A stretch of 64,000 nt of DNA from Xestospongia bergquistia (GCA_963965975.1 OZ014414.1:4563501-4627500), one strand, 5' to 3'; shown: positions 23,401 to 36,837, counted from the first letter of the stretch. The notes: generated by a model not told the origin, from the letters alone. Program-made: numbers and translations.

Positions 23401-26400
23401 AAGGACTTTATGGCACTAACTAAATAAACAGCTATTAACAGTTTAGTAAGTTAGTTTGGATTAATACTCTAAAGTCTTTAAGTTAAAGACTTTAGAAGGT
23501 TTAGACTATTGAGAGAAGTTTATAAAGTAAACTGCTCAGTCTAAAGGAGTCGATGGCACTTACTAAATAAACAGGTATTAACAGTTTAGTAAGTTACTTT
23601 GCATTAACGCTCTAAAGTCTTTAAGTTAAAGACTTTAGAAGGTTTAGACTATTGAGAGAAGTTTATAAAGTAAATTGTTCAGTCTAAAGGACTTTATGGC
23701 ACTAAGTAAATGAACAGCAGTTAACAGTTTAGTAAGTAAGTTTGCATTAACACTCTAAAGTCATCAAGTTAAAGACTTTAGAAGGTTTAGACTATTGAGT
23801 GATTCTTACAAAATAAACTCCTCTGTCTAAAGGACTTTATGGCACTAACTAAATAAACAGCTATTAACAGTTTACTAAGTTATTTTGCATTAACGCTCTA
23901 AAGTCTTTAAGTTAAAGACTTTAGAAGGTTTAGACTATTGAGAGAAGTTTATAAAGTAAACTGTTCAGTCTAAAGGACTTTATGCCACTAAGTAAATGAA
24001 CAGTTATTAACAGTTTAGTAAGTAAGTTTGCATTAACACTCTAAAGTCATTAAGTTAAAGACTTTAGAAGGTTTAGACTATTGAGAGAAGTTTATAAAGT
24101 AAACTGTTCAGTCTAAAGGACTTTATCGCACTAAGTAAATGAACAGTTATTAACAGTTTAGTAAGTAAGTTTGCATTAACACTCTAAAGTCATTAAGTTA
24201 AAGACTTTAGAAGGTTTAGACTATTGAGAGAAGTTTATAAAGTAAACTGTTCAGTCTAAAGGACTTTATCGCACTAAGTAAATGAACAGTTATTAACAGT
24301 TTAGTAAGTAAGTTTGCATTAACACTCTAAAGTCATTAAGTAAAAGACTTTAGAAGGTTTAGACTATTGAGTGAATCTTACAGAATAAACTCCTCTGTCT
24401 AAAGGACTTTATGGCACTAACTAAATAAACAGCTATTAACAGTTTAGTAAGTTAGTTTGCATTAACGCTCTATAGTCTTTAAGTTAAAGATTTTAGAAGG
24501 TTTAGACTGTTGAGAGAAGTTTATAAAGTAAACTGCTCAGTCTAAAGGAGTCGATGGCACTAACAAAATAAACAGCTATTAAGAGTTTAGTAAGTTAGTT
24601 TGCATTAACGCTCTAAAGTCTTTAAGTTAAAGACTTTAGAAGATTTAGACTATTGAGAGAAGTTTATAAAGTAAACTGTTCAGTCTAAAGGACTTTATGG
24701 CACTAACGAAATGAACATCTATTAACAGTTTAGTAAGTAAGTTTCCATTAACACTCTAAAGTCATTAAGTTAAAGACTTTAGAAGGTTTAGACTATTGAG
24801 TGAATCTTACAAAATAAACTGCTCTGTCTAAAGGACTTTATGGCACTAACTAAATCAACAGCTATTAACAGTTTAGTAAGTTAGTTTGCATTAACGCTCT
24901 AAAGTCTTTAAGTTAAAGACTTTAGAAGGTTTAGACTATTGAGAGAAGTTTATAAAGTAAACTGCTCAGTCTAAAGGACTTTATGGCACTAACTAAATAA
25001 ACAGCTATTAACAGTTTAGTAAGTTAGTTTGCATTAACGCTCTAAAGTCTTTAAGTTAAACACTTTAGAAGGTTTAGACTATTGAGTGACGCTTATAAAG
25101 TAAACTGGTCTCTCTAAAGGACTTTATGGAACTAACTAAATAAACAGCTATTAACAGTTTAGTAAGTTAGTTTGCATTAACGCTCTAAAGTCTTTAAGTT
25201 AAAGACTTTAGAAGGTTTAGACTATTGAGAGAAGTTTATAAAGTAAACTGCTCAGTCTAAAGGACTTTATGGCACTAACTAAATGAACAGCTATTAACAG
25301 TTTAGTAAGTTAGTTTGCATTACGCTCTAAAGTCTTTAAGTTAAAGACTTTAGAAAGTTAGACTAATGAGAGAAGTTTATAAAGTAAACTGCTCAGTCTA
25401 AAGGACTTTATGGCACTAACTAAATAAACAGCCATTAACAGTTTAGTAAGTTAGTTTGCATTAACGCTCTAAAGTCTTTAAGTTAAAGACTTTAGAAGGT
25501 TTAGACTACTGAGAGAAGATTATAAAGTAAACTGCTAAGTCTAAAGGACTTTATGGCACTAACTAAATAAACAGCTATTAACAGTTTAGTAAGTTAGTTT
25601 GCATTAACGCTCTAAAGTCTTTAAGTTAAAGACTTTAGAAGGTTTAGACTACTGAGAGAAGATTATAAAGTAAACTGCTCAGTCTAAAGGACTTTATGGC
25701 ACTAACTAAATGAACAGCTATTAACAGTTTAGTAACTAAGTTTGCATTAACACTCTAAAGTCTTTAAGTTAAAGACTTTAGAAGGTCTAGGCTATTGAGA
25801 GAAGTTTATAAAGTAAACTGCTCAATCTAAAGGACTTTATGGCACTAACTAAATAAACAGCTATTAACAGTTTAGTAAGTTAGTTTGCATTAACGCTCTA
25901 AAGTCTTTAAGTTAAAGACTTTAGAAGGTTTAGACTATTGAGAGAAGTTTATAAAGTAAACTGCTCAGTCTAAAGGACTTTATGGCACTAACTAAATAAA
26001 CAGCTTTTAACAGTTTAGTAAGTTTGTTTGCATTAACGCTCTAAAGTCTTTAAGTTAAAGACTTTAGAAGCTTTAGACTATTGAGAGAAGTTTATAAAGT
26101 AAACTGCTCAGTCTAAAGGACTTTATGGCACTAGCTAAATAAACAGCTATTAACAGTTTAGTAAGTTAGTTTGCATTAACGCTCTAAAGTCTTTAAGTTA
26201 AAGACTTTAGAAAGTGTAGACTATTGAGAGAAGTTTATAAAGTAAACTGCTCAGTCTAAAGGACTTTATGGCACTAACTAAATAAAAAGCTATTAACAGT
26301 TTAGTAAGTTAGTTTACATTAACATTATAATGTCTTTAAGTTAAAGACTTTAGAAGGTTTAGACTATTCAGAGAAGTTTATAAAGTAAACTGCTCAGTCT

Positions 26401-27170
26401 AAAGGACTTTATGGCACTCACTAAATAAACAGCTATTAACGGTTTAGTAAGTTAGTTTGCATTAACGCTCTAAAGTCTTTAAGTTAAAGACTTTAGAAGG
26501 TTTATACTATTTAGAGAAGGTTATCAAGTAAACCGCTCAGTCTAAAGGACTTTATGCACTAACTAATAAAGAGCTATTAACAGTTTTGTAAGTTATTTTG
26601 CTTTAACGCTCTAAAGTCAAGACTTTAGAAGGTTTAGACTATTGAGAGAAGTTTATCAAGTAAACTGCTCAGTCTAAAGGACTCTATGGCACTAACTAAA
26701 CAAACAGCCATTAACAGTTTAGTAAGTTAGTTTGCATTAACGCTCTAAAGTCTTTAAGTTAAAGATTTTATAAGGTTTAGACTATTGAGAGAAGTTTATA
26801 AAGTAAACTGCTCAGTCTAAAGGAGCCGATGGCACTAACTAAATAAACAGCTATTAACAGTTTAGTAAGTTAGTTTGCATTAACGCTCTAAAGTCTTTAA
26901 GTTAAAGACATTAGAAGGTTTAGACTATTGAGAGAAGTTTATAAAGTAAACTGTTCAGTCTAAAGGACTTTATGGCACTAACTAAATGAACAGCTATTAA
27001 CAGTTTAGTAAGTAAGTTTCCATTAACACTCTAAAGTCATTAAGTTAAAGACTTTAGAAGGTTTAGACTATTGAGTGAATCTTACAAAATAAACTGCTCT
27101 GTCTAAAGGACTTTATGGCACTAACTAAATAAACAGCTATTAACAGTTTAGTAAGTTAGTTTGCATTAAC

Positions 27171-27313
27171 GCTCTAAAGTCTTTAAGTTAAAGACTTTAG
27201 AAGGTTTAGACTATTGAGAGAAGTTTATAAAGTAAACTGCTCAGTCTAAAGGACTTTATGGCACTAACTAAATAAACAGCTATTAACAGTTTAGTAAGTT
27301 AGTTTGCATTAAC
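27171..27313 (+). repeat. Reference consensus monomer of the 143-bp satellite (class A)
   Basis: A single unit matching the majority base at every position I compared. Landmarks in order: GCTCTAAAGTC, palindrome centre AAGTT, GGTTTAGACTATTGAGAG, AAGTTTATAAAGTAAACTG, CTCAGTCTAAAGGAC, TTTATGGCACTAACTAAA, TAAACAGCTATTAACAG, TTTAGTAAGTTAG, TTTGCATTAAC. Class B differs as a linked set: AAATGAACAG, GTAAGTAAG, AACACTC, GTCATTAAG, GAGTGAATCTTACAAAAT, GCTCTGTCT. Class C has GAGTGACGCTTATAAAG followed by CTGGTCTCTCT. Confidence 0.9.
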
Positions 27314-30300
27314 GCTCTAAAGTCTTTAAGTTAAAGACTTTAGAAGGTTTAGACTATTGAGTGACGCTTATAAAGTAAACTGGTCTCTCTAAAGGACTTT
27401 ATGGAACTAACTAAATAAACAGCTATTAACAGTTTAGTAAGTTAGTTTGCATTAACGCACAAAGTCTTTAAGTTAAAGACTTTAGAAGGTTTACACTATT
27501 GAGAGAAGTTTATAAAGTAAACTGCTCAGTCTAAAGTTCTTGATGGCACTAACTAAATAAACAGCTATTAACAGTTTAGCAAGTTATTTTGCATGAACGC
27601 TCTAAAGTCTTTAAGTTGAAGACTTTAGAAGGTTTAGACTATTGAGTGACGCTTATAAAGTAAACTGGTCTCTCTAAAGGACTTTATGGCAATAACTAAC
27701 TGAACAGCCATTAACAGTTTAGTAACTAATTTTGCATTAACACTCTAAAGTCATTAAGTTAAAGACTTTAGAAGGTTTAGACTATTGAGTGAGTCTTACA
27801 AAATAAACTGCTTTGTCTAAAGGACTTTATGCCACTAACTAAATAAACAGCTATTAACAGTTTAGTAAGTTTGTATGCATTAACGCTCTAAAGTCTTTAA
27901 GTTAAAGACTTTAGAAGGTTTAGACTATTGAGAGAAGTTTATAAAGTAAATTGCTCAGTCTAAAGGACTTTATGGCACTAACTAAATAAACAGCTATTAA
28001 CAGTTTAGTAAGTTAGTTTGCATTAACGCTCTAAAGTCTTTAAGTTAAAGACTTTAGAAAGTGTAGACTATTGAGAGAAGTTTATAAAGTAAACTGCTCA
28101 GTCTAAAGGACTTTATGGCACTAACTAAATAAAAAGCTATTAACAGTTTAGTAAGTTAGTTTACATTAACATTATAAAGTCTTTATGTTAAAGACTTTAG
28201 AAGGTTTAGACTATTGAGCGAAGTTTATAAAGTAAACTGCTCAGTCTAAAGGACTTTATGGCATAACTAAATAAACAGCTATTAACGGTTTAGTAAGTTA
28301 GTTTGCATTAACGCTCTAAAGTCTTTAAGTTAAAGACTTTAGAAGGTTTAGACTATTTAGAGAAGGTTATCAAGTAAACTGCTCAGTCTAAAGGACTTTA
28401 TTGCACTGACCGATAAAGAGCTATTAACAGTTTTGTAAGTTATTTTGCTTTAACGCTCTAAAGTCAAGACTTTAGAAGGTTTAGACTATTGAGAGAAGTT
28501 TATCAAGTAAACTGCTCAGTCTAAAGGACTCTATTGCACTAATTAAACAAACAGCCATTAACAGTTTAGTAAGTTATTTTGCATGAACGCTCTAAAGTCT
28601 TTAAGTTGAAGACTTTAGAAGGTTTAGACTATTGAGTGACGCTCATAAAGTAAACTGGTCTCTCTAAAGGACTTTATGGCAATAACTAAATAAACAGCTA
28701 TTAACAGTTTAGTAAGTTAGTTTGCATTAACGCTCTAACGTCTTTAAGTTAAAGACTTTAGAAGGTTTAGACTATTGAGAGAAGTTTATAAAGTAAACTG
28801 CTCAGTCTAAAGGACTTTATGGCACTAACTAAATAAACAGCTATTAACAGTTTAGTAAGTTAGTTTGCATTAACGCTCTAAAGTCTTTAAGTTAAAGACT
28901 TTAGAAGGTTTAGACAACTGAGAGAAGATTATAAAGTAAACTGCTCAGTCTAAAGGACTTTATGGCACTAACTAAATGAACAGCTATTAACAGTTTAGTA
29001 ACTAAGTTTGCTTTAACACTCTAAAGTCTTTAAGATAAAGACTTTAGAAGGTCTAGACTATTGAGAGAAGTTCGTAAAGTAAACTGCTCAGTCTAAAGGA
29101 CTTTATGGAACTAACTAAATGAACTGCTATTAACAGTTTAGTAAGAAAGTTTGCGTTAACACTCTAAAGTCATTAAGTTAAAGACTTTAGAAGGTTTAGA
29201 CTATTGAGTGAATCTTACAAAATAAACTGGTCTGTCTAAGGGACTTTATGGCACTAACTAATTAAACAGCTATTAACAGTTTAGTAAGTTAGTTCGCATT
29301 AACGCTCTAAAGTCTTTAAGTTAAAGACTTTATAAGGTTTAGACTATTGAGAGAAGTTTATAAAGTAAACTGCTCAGTCTGAAGGACTCTATGGCACTAA
29401 CTAAATAAACAGCCATTAACAGTTTAGTAAGTTAGTTTGCATTAACGCTCTAAAGTCTTTAAGTTAAAGACTTTAGAAGGTTTAGACTATTGAGAGATGT
29501 TTATAAACTAAACTGCTCAGTCTAAAGGACTTTATGGTACTAACTAAATGAACAGCTATGAACAGTTTAGAAAGTAAGTTTGCATTAACACTCTAAAGTC
29601 ATTAAGTTAAAGACGTTAGAAGGTTTAGACTATTCAGTGACGCTTATAAAGACAACTGGTCTCTCTAAAGGACTTTATGGCACTAACTAAATAAACAGCT
29701 ATTAACAGTTTAGTAAGTTAGTTTACATTAACGCTCTAAAGTCTTTAAGTTAAAGACTTTAGAAGGTTTAGACTATTGAGAGAAGTTTATAAAGTAAACT
29801 GCTCAGTCTAAAGGACTTTATGGCACTAACTAAATAAAGAGCTATTAACAGTTTAGTAAGTTAGTTTGCATTAACGCTCTAAAGTCTTTAAGTTAAAGAC
29901 TTTAGAAGGTTTACACTATTGAGAGAAGTTTGTAAAGTAAAGTGCTCAGTCTAAAGGATTCTATGGCACTAACTAAATAAACAGCCATTAACAGTTTAGT
30001 AAGTTAGTTTGCATTAACGCTCTAAAGTCTTTAAGTTAAAGACTTTAGAAGGTTTAGACTATTGAGAGATGTTTATAAAGTAAACTGCTCAGTCTAAAGG
30101 ACTTTATGGTACTAACTAAATGAACAGCTATGAACAGTTTAGTAAGTAAGTTTGCATTAACACTCTAAAGTCATTATGTTAAAGACGTTAGAAGGTTTAG
30201 ACTATTGAGTGAATCTTACAAAATAAACTGCTCTGTCTAAAGGACTTTATGGCCTAACTAAATAAACAGCTACTAACGGTTTAGTAAGTTAGTTTGCATT

Positions 30301-33300
30301 AATGCTCTAAAGTCTTTAATTTAAAGACTTTAGAAGGTTTAGACTATTGAGAGAAGTTTATAAAGTAAACTGCTCAGTCTAAAGGACTTTATGGCACTAA
30401 CTAAATAAACAGCTATTAACAGCTTAGTAAGTTAGTTTGCATTAACACTCTAAAGTCTTTAAATTAAAGACTTTAGAAGTTTTAGACTATTGAGAGAACT
30501 TTATAAAGTAAACTGCTCAGTCTAAAGGACTTTATGGCACTAACTAAATAAACAGCTATTAACAGTTTAGTAAGTTAGTTTGCATTAACGCTCTAAAGTC
30601 TTTAAGTTAAAGACTTTAAAAGGTTTAGACTATTGAGAGAAGTTTATAAAGTAAACTGCTCAGTCTAAAGGACTCTATGTCACTAACTAAATAAACAGCC
30701 ATTATCAGTTTAGTAAGTTAGTTTGCATTAATGCTCTACAGTCTTTAAGTTAATGACTTTAGAAGGTTTAGACTATTGAGAGAACTTTATAAAGTAAACT
30801 GCTTAGTCTAAAGGACTTTATGGCACCAACTAAATGAACAGCTATTAACAGTGTAGTAAGTAAGTTTGCATTAATCCTCTAAAGTCATTAAGTTAAAGAC
30901 TTTAGATGGTTTAGAGTATTGAGTTAATCTTACAAAATAAACTGCTCTGTCTAAAGGACTTTATGGCCTAACTAAATAAACAGCTACTAACAGTTTAGTA
31001 AGTTAGTTTGCATTAATGCTCTAAAGTCTTCAAGTTAAAGACTTTAGAAGGTTTAGACTATTGAGAGAAGTTTATAAAGTAAACTGCTCAGTCTAAAGGA
31101 CTTTATGGCACTAACTAACTAAACGGCTATTAACAGCTTAGTAACTTAGTTTGCATTAACACTCTAAAGCCTTTAAGTTAAAGTCTTTAGAAGTTTTAGA
31201 CTATTGAGAGAACTTTATAAAGTAAACTGCTCAGTTTAAAGGACTTTATGGCACTAACTAAATAAACAGCTATTAACAGTTTAGTAAGTTAGTTTGCATT
31301 AACGCTCTAAAGTCTTTAAGTTAAAGACTTTAGAAGGTTTAGACTATTGAGAGAAGTTTATAAAGTAAACTGCTCAGTCTAAAGGACTTTATGGCACTAA
31401 CTAACTAAACGGCTATTAACAGCTTAGTAAGTTAGTTTGCATTAACACTCTAAAGCCTTTAAGTTAAAGACTTTAGAAGTTTTAGACTATTGAGAGAACT
31501 TTATAAAGTAAACTGCTCAGTTTAAAGGTCTTTATGGCACTAACTAAATAAACAGCTATTAACAGTTTAGTAAGTTAGTTTGCATTAACGCTCTAAAGTC
31601 TTTAAGTTAAAGACTTTAGAAGGTTTAGACTATTGAGAGAAGTTTATAAAGTAAACTGCTCAGTCTAAAGGACTTTATGGCACTAACTAAATAAACAGCT
31701 ATGAACAGTTTAGTAAGTAAGTTTGCATTAACACTCTAAAGTCATTAAGTTAAAGACGTTAGAAGGTTTAGACTATTGAGTGAATCTTACAAAATAAACT
31801 GCTCTGTCTAAAGGACTTCATGGCACTAACTAAATAAACAGCTATTAACAGTTTAGTAAGTTAGTTTGCATTAACGCTCTAAAGTCTTTAAGTTAAAGAC
31901 TTTAGAAGGTTTAGACTATTGAGAGATGTTTATAAAGTAAACTGCTCAGTCTAAAGGACTTTATGGTACTAACTAAATGAACAGCTATGAACAGTTTAGT
32001 AAATAAGTTTGCATTAAGCCTCTAAAGTCATTAAGTTAAAGACTTTAGAAGGTTTAGAGTATTGAGTTAATCTTACAAAATAAACTGCTCTGTCTAAAGG
32101 ACTTTATGGCCTAACTAAATAAACAGCTACTAACGGTTTAGTAAGTTAGTTTGCATTAATGCTCTAAAGTCTTTAATTTAAAGACTTTAGAAGGTTTAGA
32201 CTATTGAGAGAAGTTTATAAAGTAAACTGCTCAGTCTAAAGGACTTTATGGCACTAACTAAATAAACAGCTATTAACAGCTTAGTAAGTTAGTTTGCATT
32301 AACACTCTAAAGTCTTTAAATTAAAGACTTTAGAAGTTTTAGACTATTGAGAGAACTTTATAAAGTAAACTGCTCAGTCTAAAGGACTTTATGGCACTAA
32401 CTAAATAAACAGCTATTAACAGTTTAGTAAGTTAGTTTGCATTAACGCTCTAAAGTCTTTAAGTTAAAGAGTTTAGAAGGTTTAGACTATTGAGAGAAGT
32501 TTATAAAGTTAACTGCTCAGTCTAAAGGACTTTATGGCACTCACTAAATGAACAGCTATTAACAGTTTAGTAAGTTAGTTTGCATTATCGCTCTAAAGTC
32601 TTTAAGTTAAAGACTTTAGAAGGTTTAGACTATTGAGAGGAGTTTATAAAGCAAACTGCTCAGTCTAAAGGACTCTATGGTGCTAACTAAATAAACAGCC
32701 ATTAACAGTTTAGTAAGTCAGTTTGCATTAACACTCTAAAGTCTTTAAGTTAAAGACTTTAAAAGGTTTAGACTATTGAGAGGAGTCTATAAAGTAAACT
32801 GCTCAGTCTAAAGGACTTTATGGCACTAACTAAATGAACAGCTATTAACAGTTTAGTAAGTAAGTTTGCATTGACGCTCTAAAGTCATTAAGTTAAAGAC
32901 TTTAGAAGGTTTAGACTATTGAGTGAATCTTACAAAATAAACTGGTCTGTCTAAAGGACTTTATGGCACTAACTAAATAAACAGCTATTAACAGTTTTGT
33001 AAGTTAGTTTGCATTAGTGCTCTAAAGTCTTTAAGTTAAAGACTTTAGAAGGTTTAGACTATTGAGAGAATTTTATAAAATAAAATGCTCAGTCTAAAGG
33101 ACTTTATGCCACTAACTAAATAAACAGGTATTAACAGTTTAGTAAGTTAGTTTGCATTAACACTCTAAAGTCTTTAAGTTAAAGACTTTAGAAGTTTAGA
33201 CTATTGAGAGAACTTTATAAAGTAAACTGCTCAATCTAAAGGACTTTATGGCACTAACTAAATAAACAGCTATTAACAGTTTAGTAAGTTAGTTTGCATT

Positions 33301-36253
33301 AACGCTCTAAAGTCTTCATGTTAAAGACTTTAGAAGGTTTAGACTATTGAGAGCAGTTTATAAAGTAAACTGCTCAGTCTAAAGGACTTTATGGCACTAA
33401 CTGAATAAACAGCTATTAACAGTTTAGTAAGTTAGTTTGCATTAACGCTCTAAAGTCTTAAGTTAAAGACTTTAGAAGCTTTAGACTATTGAGAGAAGTT
33501 TATAAAGTAAACTGCTCAGTCTAAGGGACTTTATGGCACTAATTAAATAAACAGATATTAACAGTTTAGTAAGTTAGTTCGCATTAACGCTCTAACGTCT
33601 TTAAGTTAAAGACTTTAGAAGGTTTAGACTCTTGAGAGTTTATAAAGTAAACTGCTCAGTCTAAAGGACTTTATGGCACAAACTAAATAAACAGCTATTA
33701 ACAGTTTAGTAAGTTAGTTTGCATTGACGCTCTAAAGTCTTTCAGTTAAAGACATTAGAAGGTTTAGACTATTGAGAGAAGTTTATAAAGTAAACTGCTC
33801 AGTCTAAAGGACTTTATGGCACTAACTAAATAAACAGCTATTAACAGTTTAGTAAGTTAGTTTGCATTAACGCTCTTAAGTCTTTAAGTTAAAGACTTTA
33901 GATTGTTTAGACTATTGAGAGAAGTTTATAAAGTAAACTGCTCAGTCTAAAGGACTTTATGGCACTAACTAAATAAACAGCTATTAACAGTTTAGTAAGT
34001 TAGTTTGCATTAACGCTCTAAAGTCTTTGAGTTAAAAACTTTAGAAGGTTTAGACTATTGAGAGAAGTTTAAAATGTAAACTGCTCAGTCTAAAGGACTC
34101 TATGGCACTAACAAAATAAACAGCTATTAACAGTTTAGTAAGTTAGTTTGCATTAACGCTCTAAAGTCTTTAAGTTAAAGACATTAGAAGGTTTAGACTA
34201 TTGAGAGAAGTTCATAAAGTAAACTGCTCAGTCTAAAGGACTTTATGGCACTAACTAAATGAACAGCTATTAACAGTTTAGTAAGTAAGTTTGCATTGAC
34301 ACTCTAAAATCATTAAGTTAAAGACTTTAGAAGGTTTAGACTATTGAGTGAATCTTACAAAATAAACTGGTCTGTCTAAAGGACTTTACGGCACCTACTA
34401 AATAAACAGCTATTAACAGTTTAGTAAGTTAGTTTGCATTAATGCTCTAAAGTCTTTAAGTTAAGACTTTAGAAGGTTTAGACTATTGAGAGAATTTTAT
34501 AAAATAAAATGCTCAGTCTAAAGGACTTTATGCCACTAACTAAATAAACAGGTATTAACAGTTTAGTAAGTTAGTTTGCATTAACACTCTAAAGTCTTTA
34601 AGTTAAAGACTTTAGAAGTTTAGACTATTGAGAGAACTTTATAAAGTAAACTGCTCAATCTAAAGGACTTTATGGCACTAACTAAATAAACAGCTATTAA
34701 CAGTTTTGTAAGTTAGTTTGCATTAACGCTCTAAAGTCTTCATGTTAAAGACTTTAGAAGGTTTAGACTATTGAGAGCAGTTTATAAAGTAAACTGCTCA
34801 GTCTAAAGGACTTTATGGCACTAACTGAATAAACAGCTATTAACAGTTTAGTAAGTTAGTTTGCATTAACGCTCTAAAGTCTTTAAGTTAAAGACTTTAG
34901 AAGCTTTAGACTATTGAGAGAAGTTTATAAAGTAAACTGCTCAGTCTAAGGGACTTTATGGCACTAATTAAATGAACAGATATTAACAGTTTAGTAAGTT
35001 AGTTTGCATTAACGCTCTAACGTCTTTAAGTTAAAGACTTTAGAAGGTTTAGACTCTGGAGAGTTTATAAAGTAAACTGCTCAGTCTAAAGGACTTTATG
35101 GCATTAACTAAATAAACAGCTATTAACAGTTTACTAAGTTAGTTTGTATTGACGCTCTAAAGTCTTTAAGTTAAAGACATTAGAAGGTTTAGACTATTGA
35201 GAGAAGTTTATAAAGTAAACTGCTCAGTCTAAAGGACTTTATGGCACTAACTAAATAAACAGCTATTAACAGTTTAGTAAGTTAGTTTGCATTAACGCTC
35301 TAAAGTCTTTAAGTTCAAGACTTTAGATTGTTTAGACTATTGAGAGAAGTTTATAAAGTAAACTGCTCAGTCTAAAGGACTTTATGGCACCAACTAAATA
35401 AACAGCTATTAACAGTTTAGTAAGTTAGTTTGCATTAACGCTCTAAAGTCTTTAAGTTAAAGACTTTAAAAGGTTTAGACTATTGAGAGGAGTTTATAAA
35501 GTAAACTGCTCAGTCTAAAGGTCTTTATGGCACTAACTAAATGAACAGCTATTAACAGTTTAGTAAGTAAGTTTGCGTTGACACTCTAAAGTCATTAAGT
35601 TAAAGACTTTAGAAGGTTTAGACTATTGAGTTAATCTTACAAACTAAACTGGTCTGTCTAAAGGACTTTATGGCACTAACTAAATAAACAGCTATTAACA
35701 GTTTAGTAAGTTAGTTTGCATTAGTGCTCTAAAGTCTTTAAGTTAAAGACTTTAGAAGTTTAGACTACTGAGGGAAGTTTATAAAGTAAACTGCTCAGTC
35801 TAAAGGACTTTATGGCACTAACTAACTGAACAGCTATTAACAGTTTAGTAACTAAGTTTGCATTAACACTCTAAAGTCATTAAGTTAAAGACTTTAGAAG
35901 GTTTAGACTATTGAGTGAGTCTTACAAAATAAACTGCTTTGTCTAAAGGACTTTATGGCACTAACTAAATAAACAGCTATTAACAGTTTAGTAAGTTTGT
36001 TTGCATTAACGCTCTAAAGTCTTTAAGTTAAAGACTTTAGAAGGTTTAGACTATTGAGAGAAGTTTATAAAGTAAACTGCTCAGTCTAAAGGACTTTATG
36101 GCACTAGCTAAATAAACAGCTATTAACAGTTTAGTAAGTTAGTTTGCATTAATGGTCTAAAGTCTTTAAGACTTTAGAAGGTTTAGACTATTGAGAGAAG
36201 TTTAAAATGTAAACTGCTCAGTCTAAAGGACTCTATGGCACTAACTAAATAAA

Positions 36254-36415
36254 CTGTTAATAGCTGTTCATTTATTTAGTGCCATAAAGTCCTTTAGACT
36301 GAGCAGTTTACTTTATGAACTTCTCTCAATAGTCTAAACCTTCTAATGTCTTTAACTTAAAGACTTTAGAGCGTTTATGCAAACTAACTTACTAAACTCT
36401 TAATAGCTGTTTATT
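36254..36415 (-). repeat. Inverted satellite island (about 160 bp)
   Basis: The array changes strand after ACTAACTAAATAAAC and reads TGTTAATAGCTG onward, the reverse complement of the monomer, for just over one unit. It returns to forward orientation at AAGTCTTTAAG. The breakpoints fall in the third dyad (entry) and at the main palindrome (exit), both places where forward and reverse sequence can pair. Confidence 0.88.
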
Positions 36416-36707
36416 AAGTCTTTAAGTTAAAGACTTTAGAAGGTTTAGACTACTGAGGGAAGTTTAGAAAGTAAACTGCTCAGTCTAAAGGACTTTATGG
36501 CACTAACTAACTGAACAGCTATTAACAGTTTAGTAACTAAGTTTGCATTAACACTCTAAAGTCATTAAGTTAAAGACTTTAGAAGGTTTAGACTATTGAG
36601 TGAATCTTACAAAATAAAGTGGTCTGTCTAAAGGACTTTATGCCACCTACTAAATAAACAGCTATTAACAGTTTAGTAAGTTAGTTTGCATTAATGCTCT
36701 AAAGTCT

Positions 36708-36711
36708 TTAA
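36708..36711. repeat. TTAA target-site duplication, left side of piggyBac copy 2
   Basis: AAAGTCTTTAA runs directly into CCCTTAACCCGCG. The duplicate TTAA is at 40336-40339. It corresponds to positions 13-16 of the consensus monomer, inside the main palindrome. Confidence 0.95.
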
Positions 36712-36724
36712 CCCTTAACCCGCG
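36712..36724 (+). repeat. Terminal inverted repeat, left end of piggyBac copy 2
   Basis: CCCTTAACCCGCG, the transposase 3' side of the element. It pairs with 40323-40335 at 12 of 13 positions. Identical sequence (reverse complement) ends copy 1 at 2945. Confidence 0.93.
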
Positions 36725-36837
36725 TGGGTGGTAGGCGTGTTTTGCTATCTGTCACGCGACGCTTGTTAATCATTTTTGAAAAAAGAAAGATGGTGGAAAG
36801 TATCTCTGTCTTTATCTCTTGCTATTACGATATTCAA

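Larger units (their letters stand above)
2950..36711 (+). repeat. 143-bp AT-rich satellite array, left part (about 236 monomers)
   Basis: A head-to-tail tandem repeat with a 143-bp period, measured from recurrence of the TCTAAAGTC landmark (3048, 3191 and onward). There is no unrelated insertion in 33.8 kb. A perfect consensus unit is 27171-27313. It has 43 G+C in 143 bases (30%), essentially one CpG, and stops in all frames. Within that unit, positions 4-30 form a perfect palindrome with a one-base centre. Positions 35-42 and 73-80 pair as TTTAGACT/AGTCTAAA. Positions 93-107 pair with 119-133 at 13 of 15 bases around an 11-nt loop. The motif TAAAG-(1-2 nt)-CTTTA occurs three times per unit. 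No coding potential was seen. The 143-bp length is close to nucleosome-core length, as in many centromeric satellites; any centromere role is inference. Confidence 0.97.
34441..36711 (+). repeat. 2,252-bp higher-order repeat, copy left of the piggyBac insertion
   Basis: This block starts with the variant monomer AATGCTCTAAAGTCTTTAAG-TTAAGACTT, which lacks two bases of the palindrome. The next copy of the block starts at 36694 with the same variant and is interrupted by the transposon. The variant CACCTACTAAAT at 34392 and 36644 gives an offset of 2,252. The copy continues to the right of the transposon at 40340-42630, where one extra monomer (near 41650-41780) is present. The block includes the inverted island 36254-36415. 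Confidence 0.85.

Noticed and set aside
2950-36711. CRISPR array
   Set aside because: Units are directly adjacent 143-bp copies with no unique spacers, and the window is eukaryotic.
2950-36711. A canonical CENP-B box in the satellite
   Set aside because: The consensus monomer has essentially one CpG and no TTCG...CGGG arrangement, so no CENP-B box can be claimed.
36712-36730. Telomere-like CCCTTAACCC at the element end
   Set aside because: It resembles CCCTAA repeats only over one unit, does not repeat, and is explained as the piggyBac terminal inverted repeat after TTAA.
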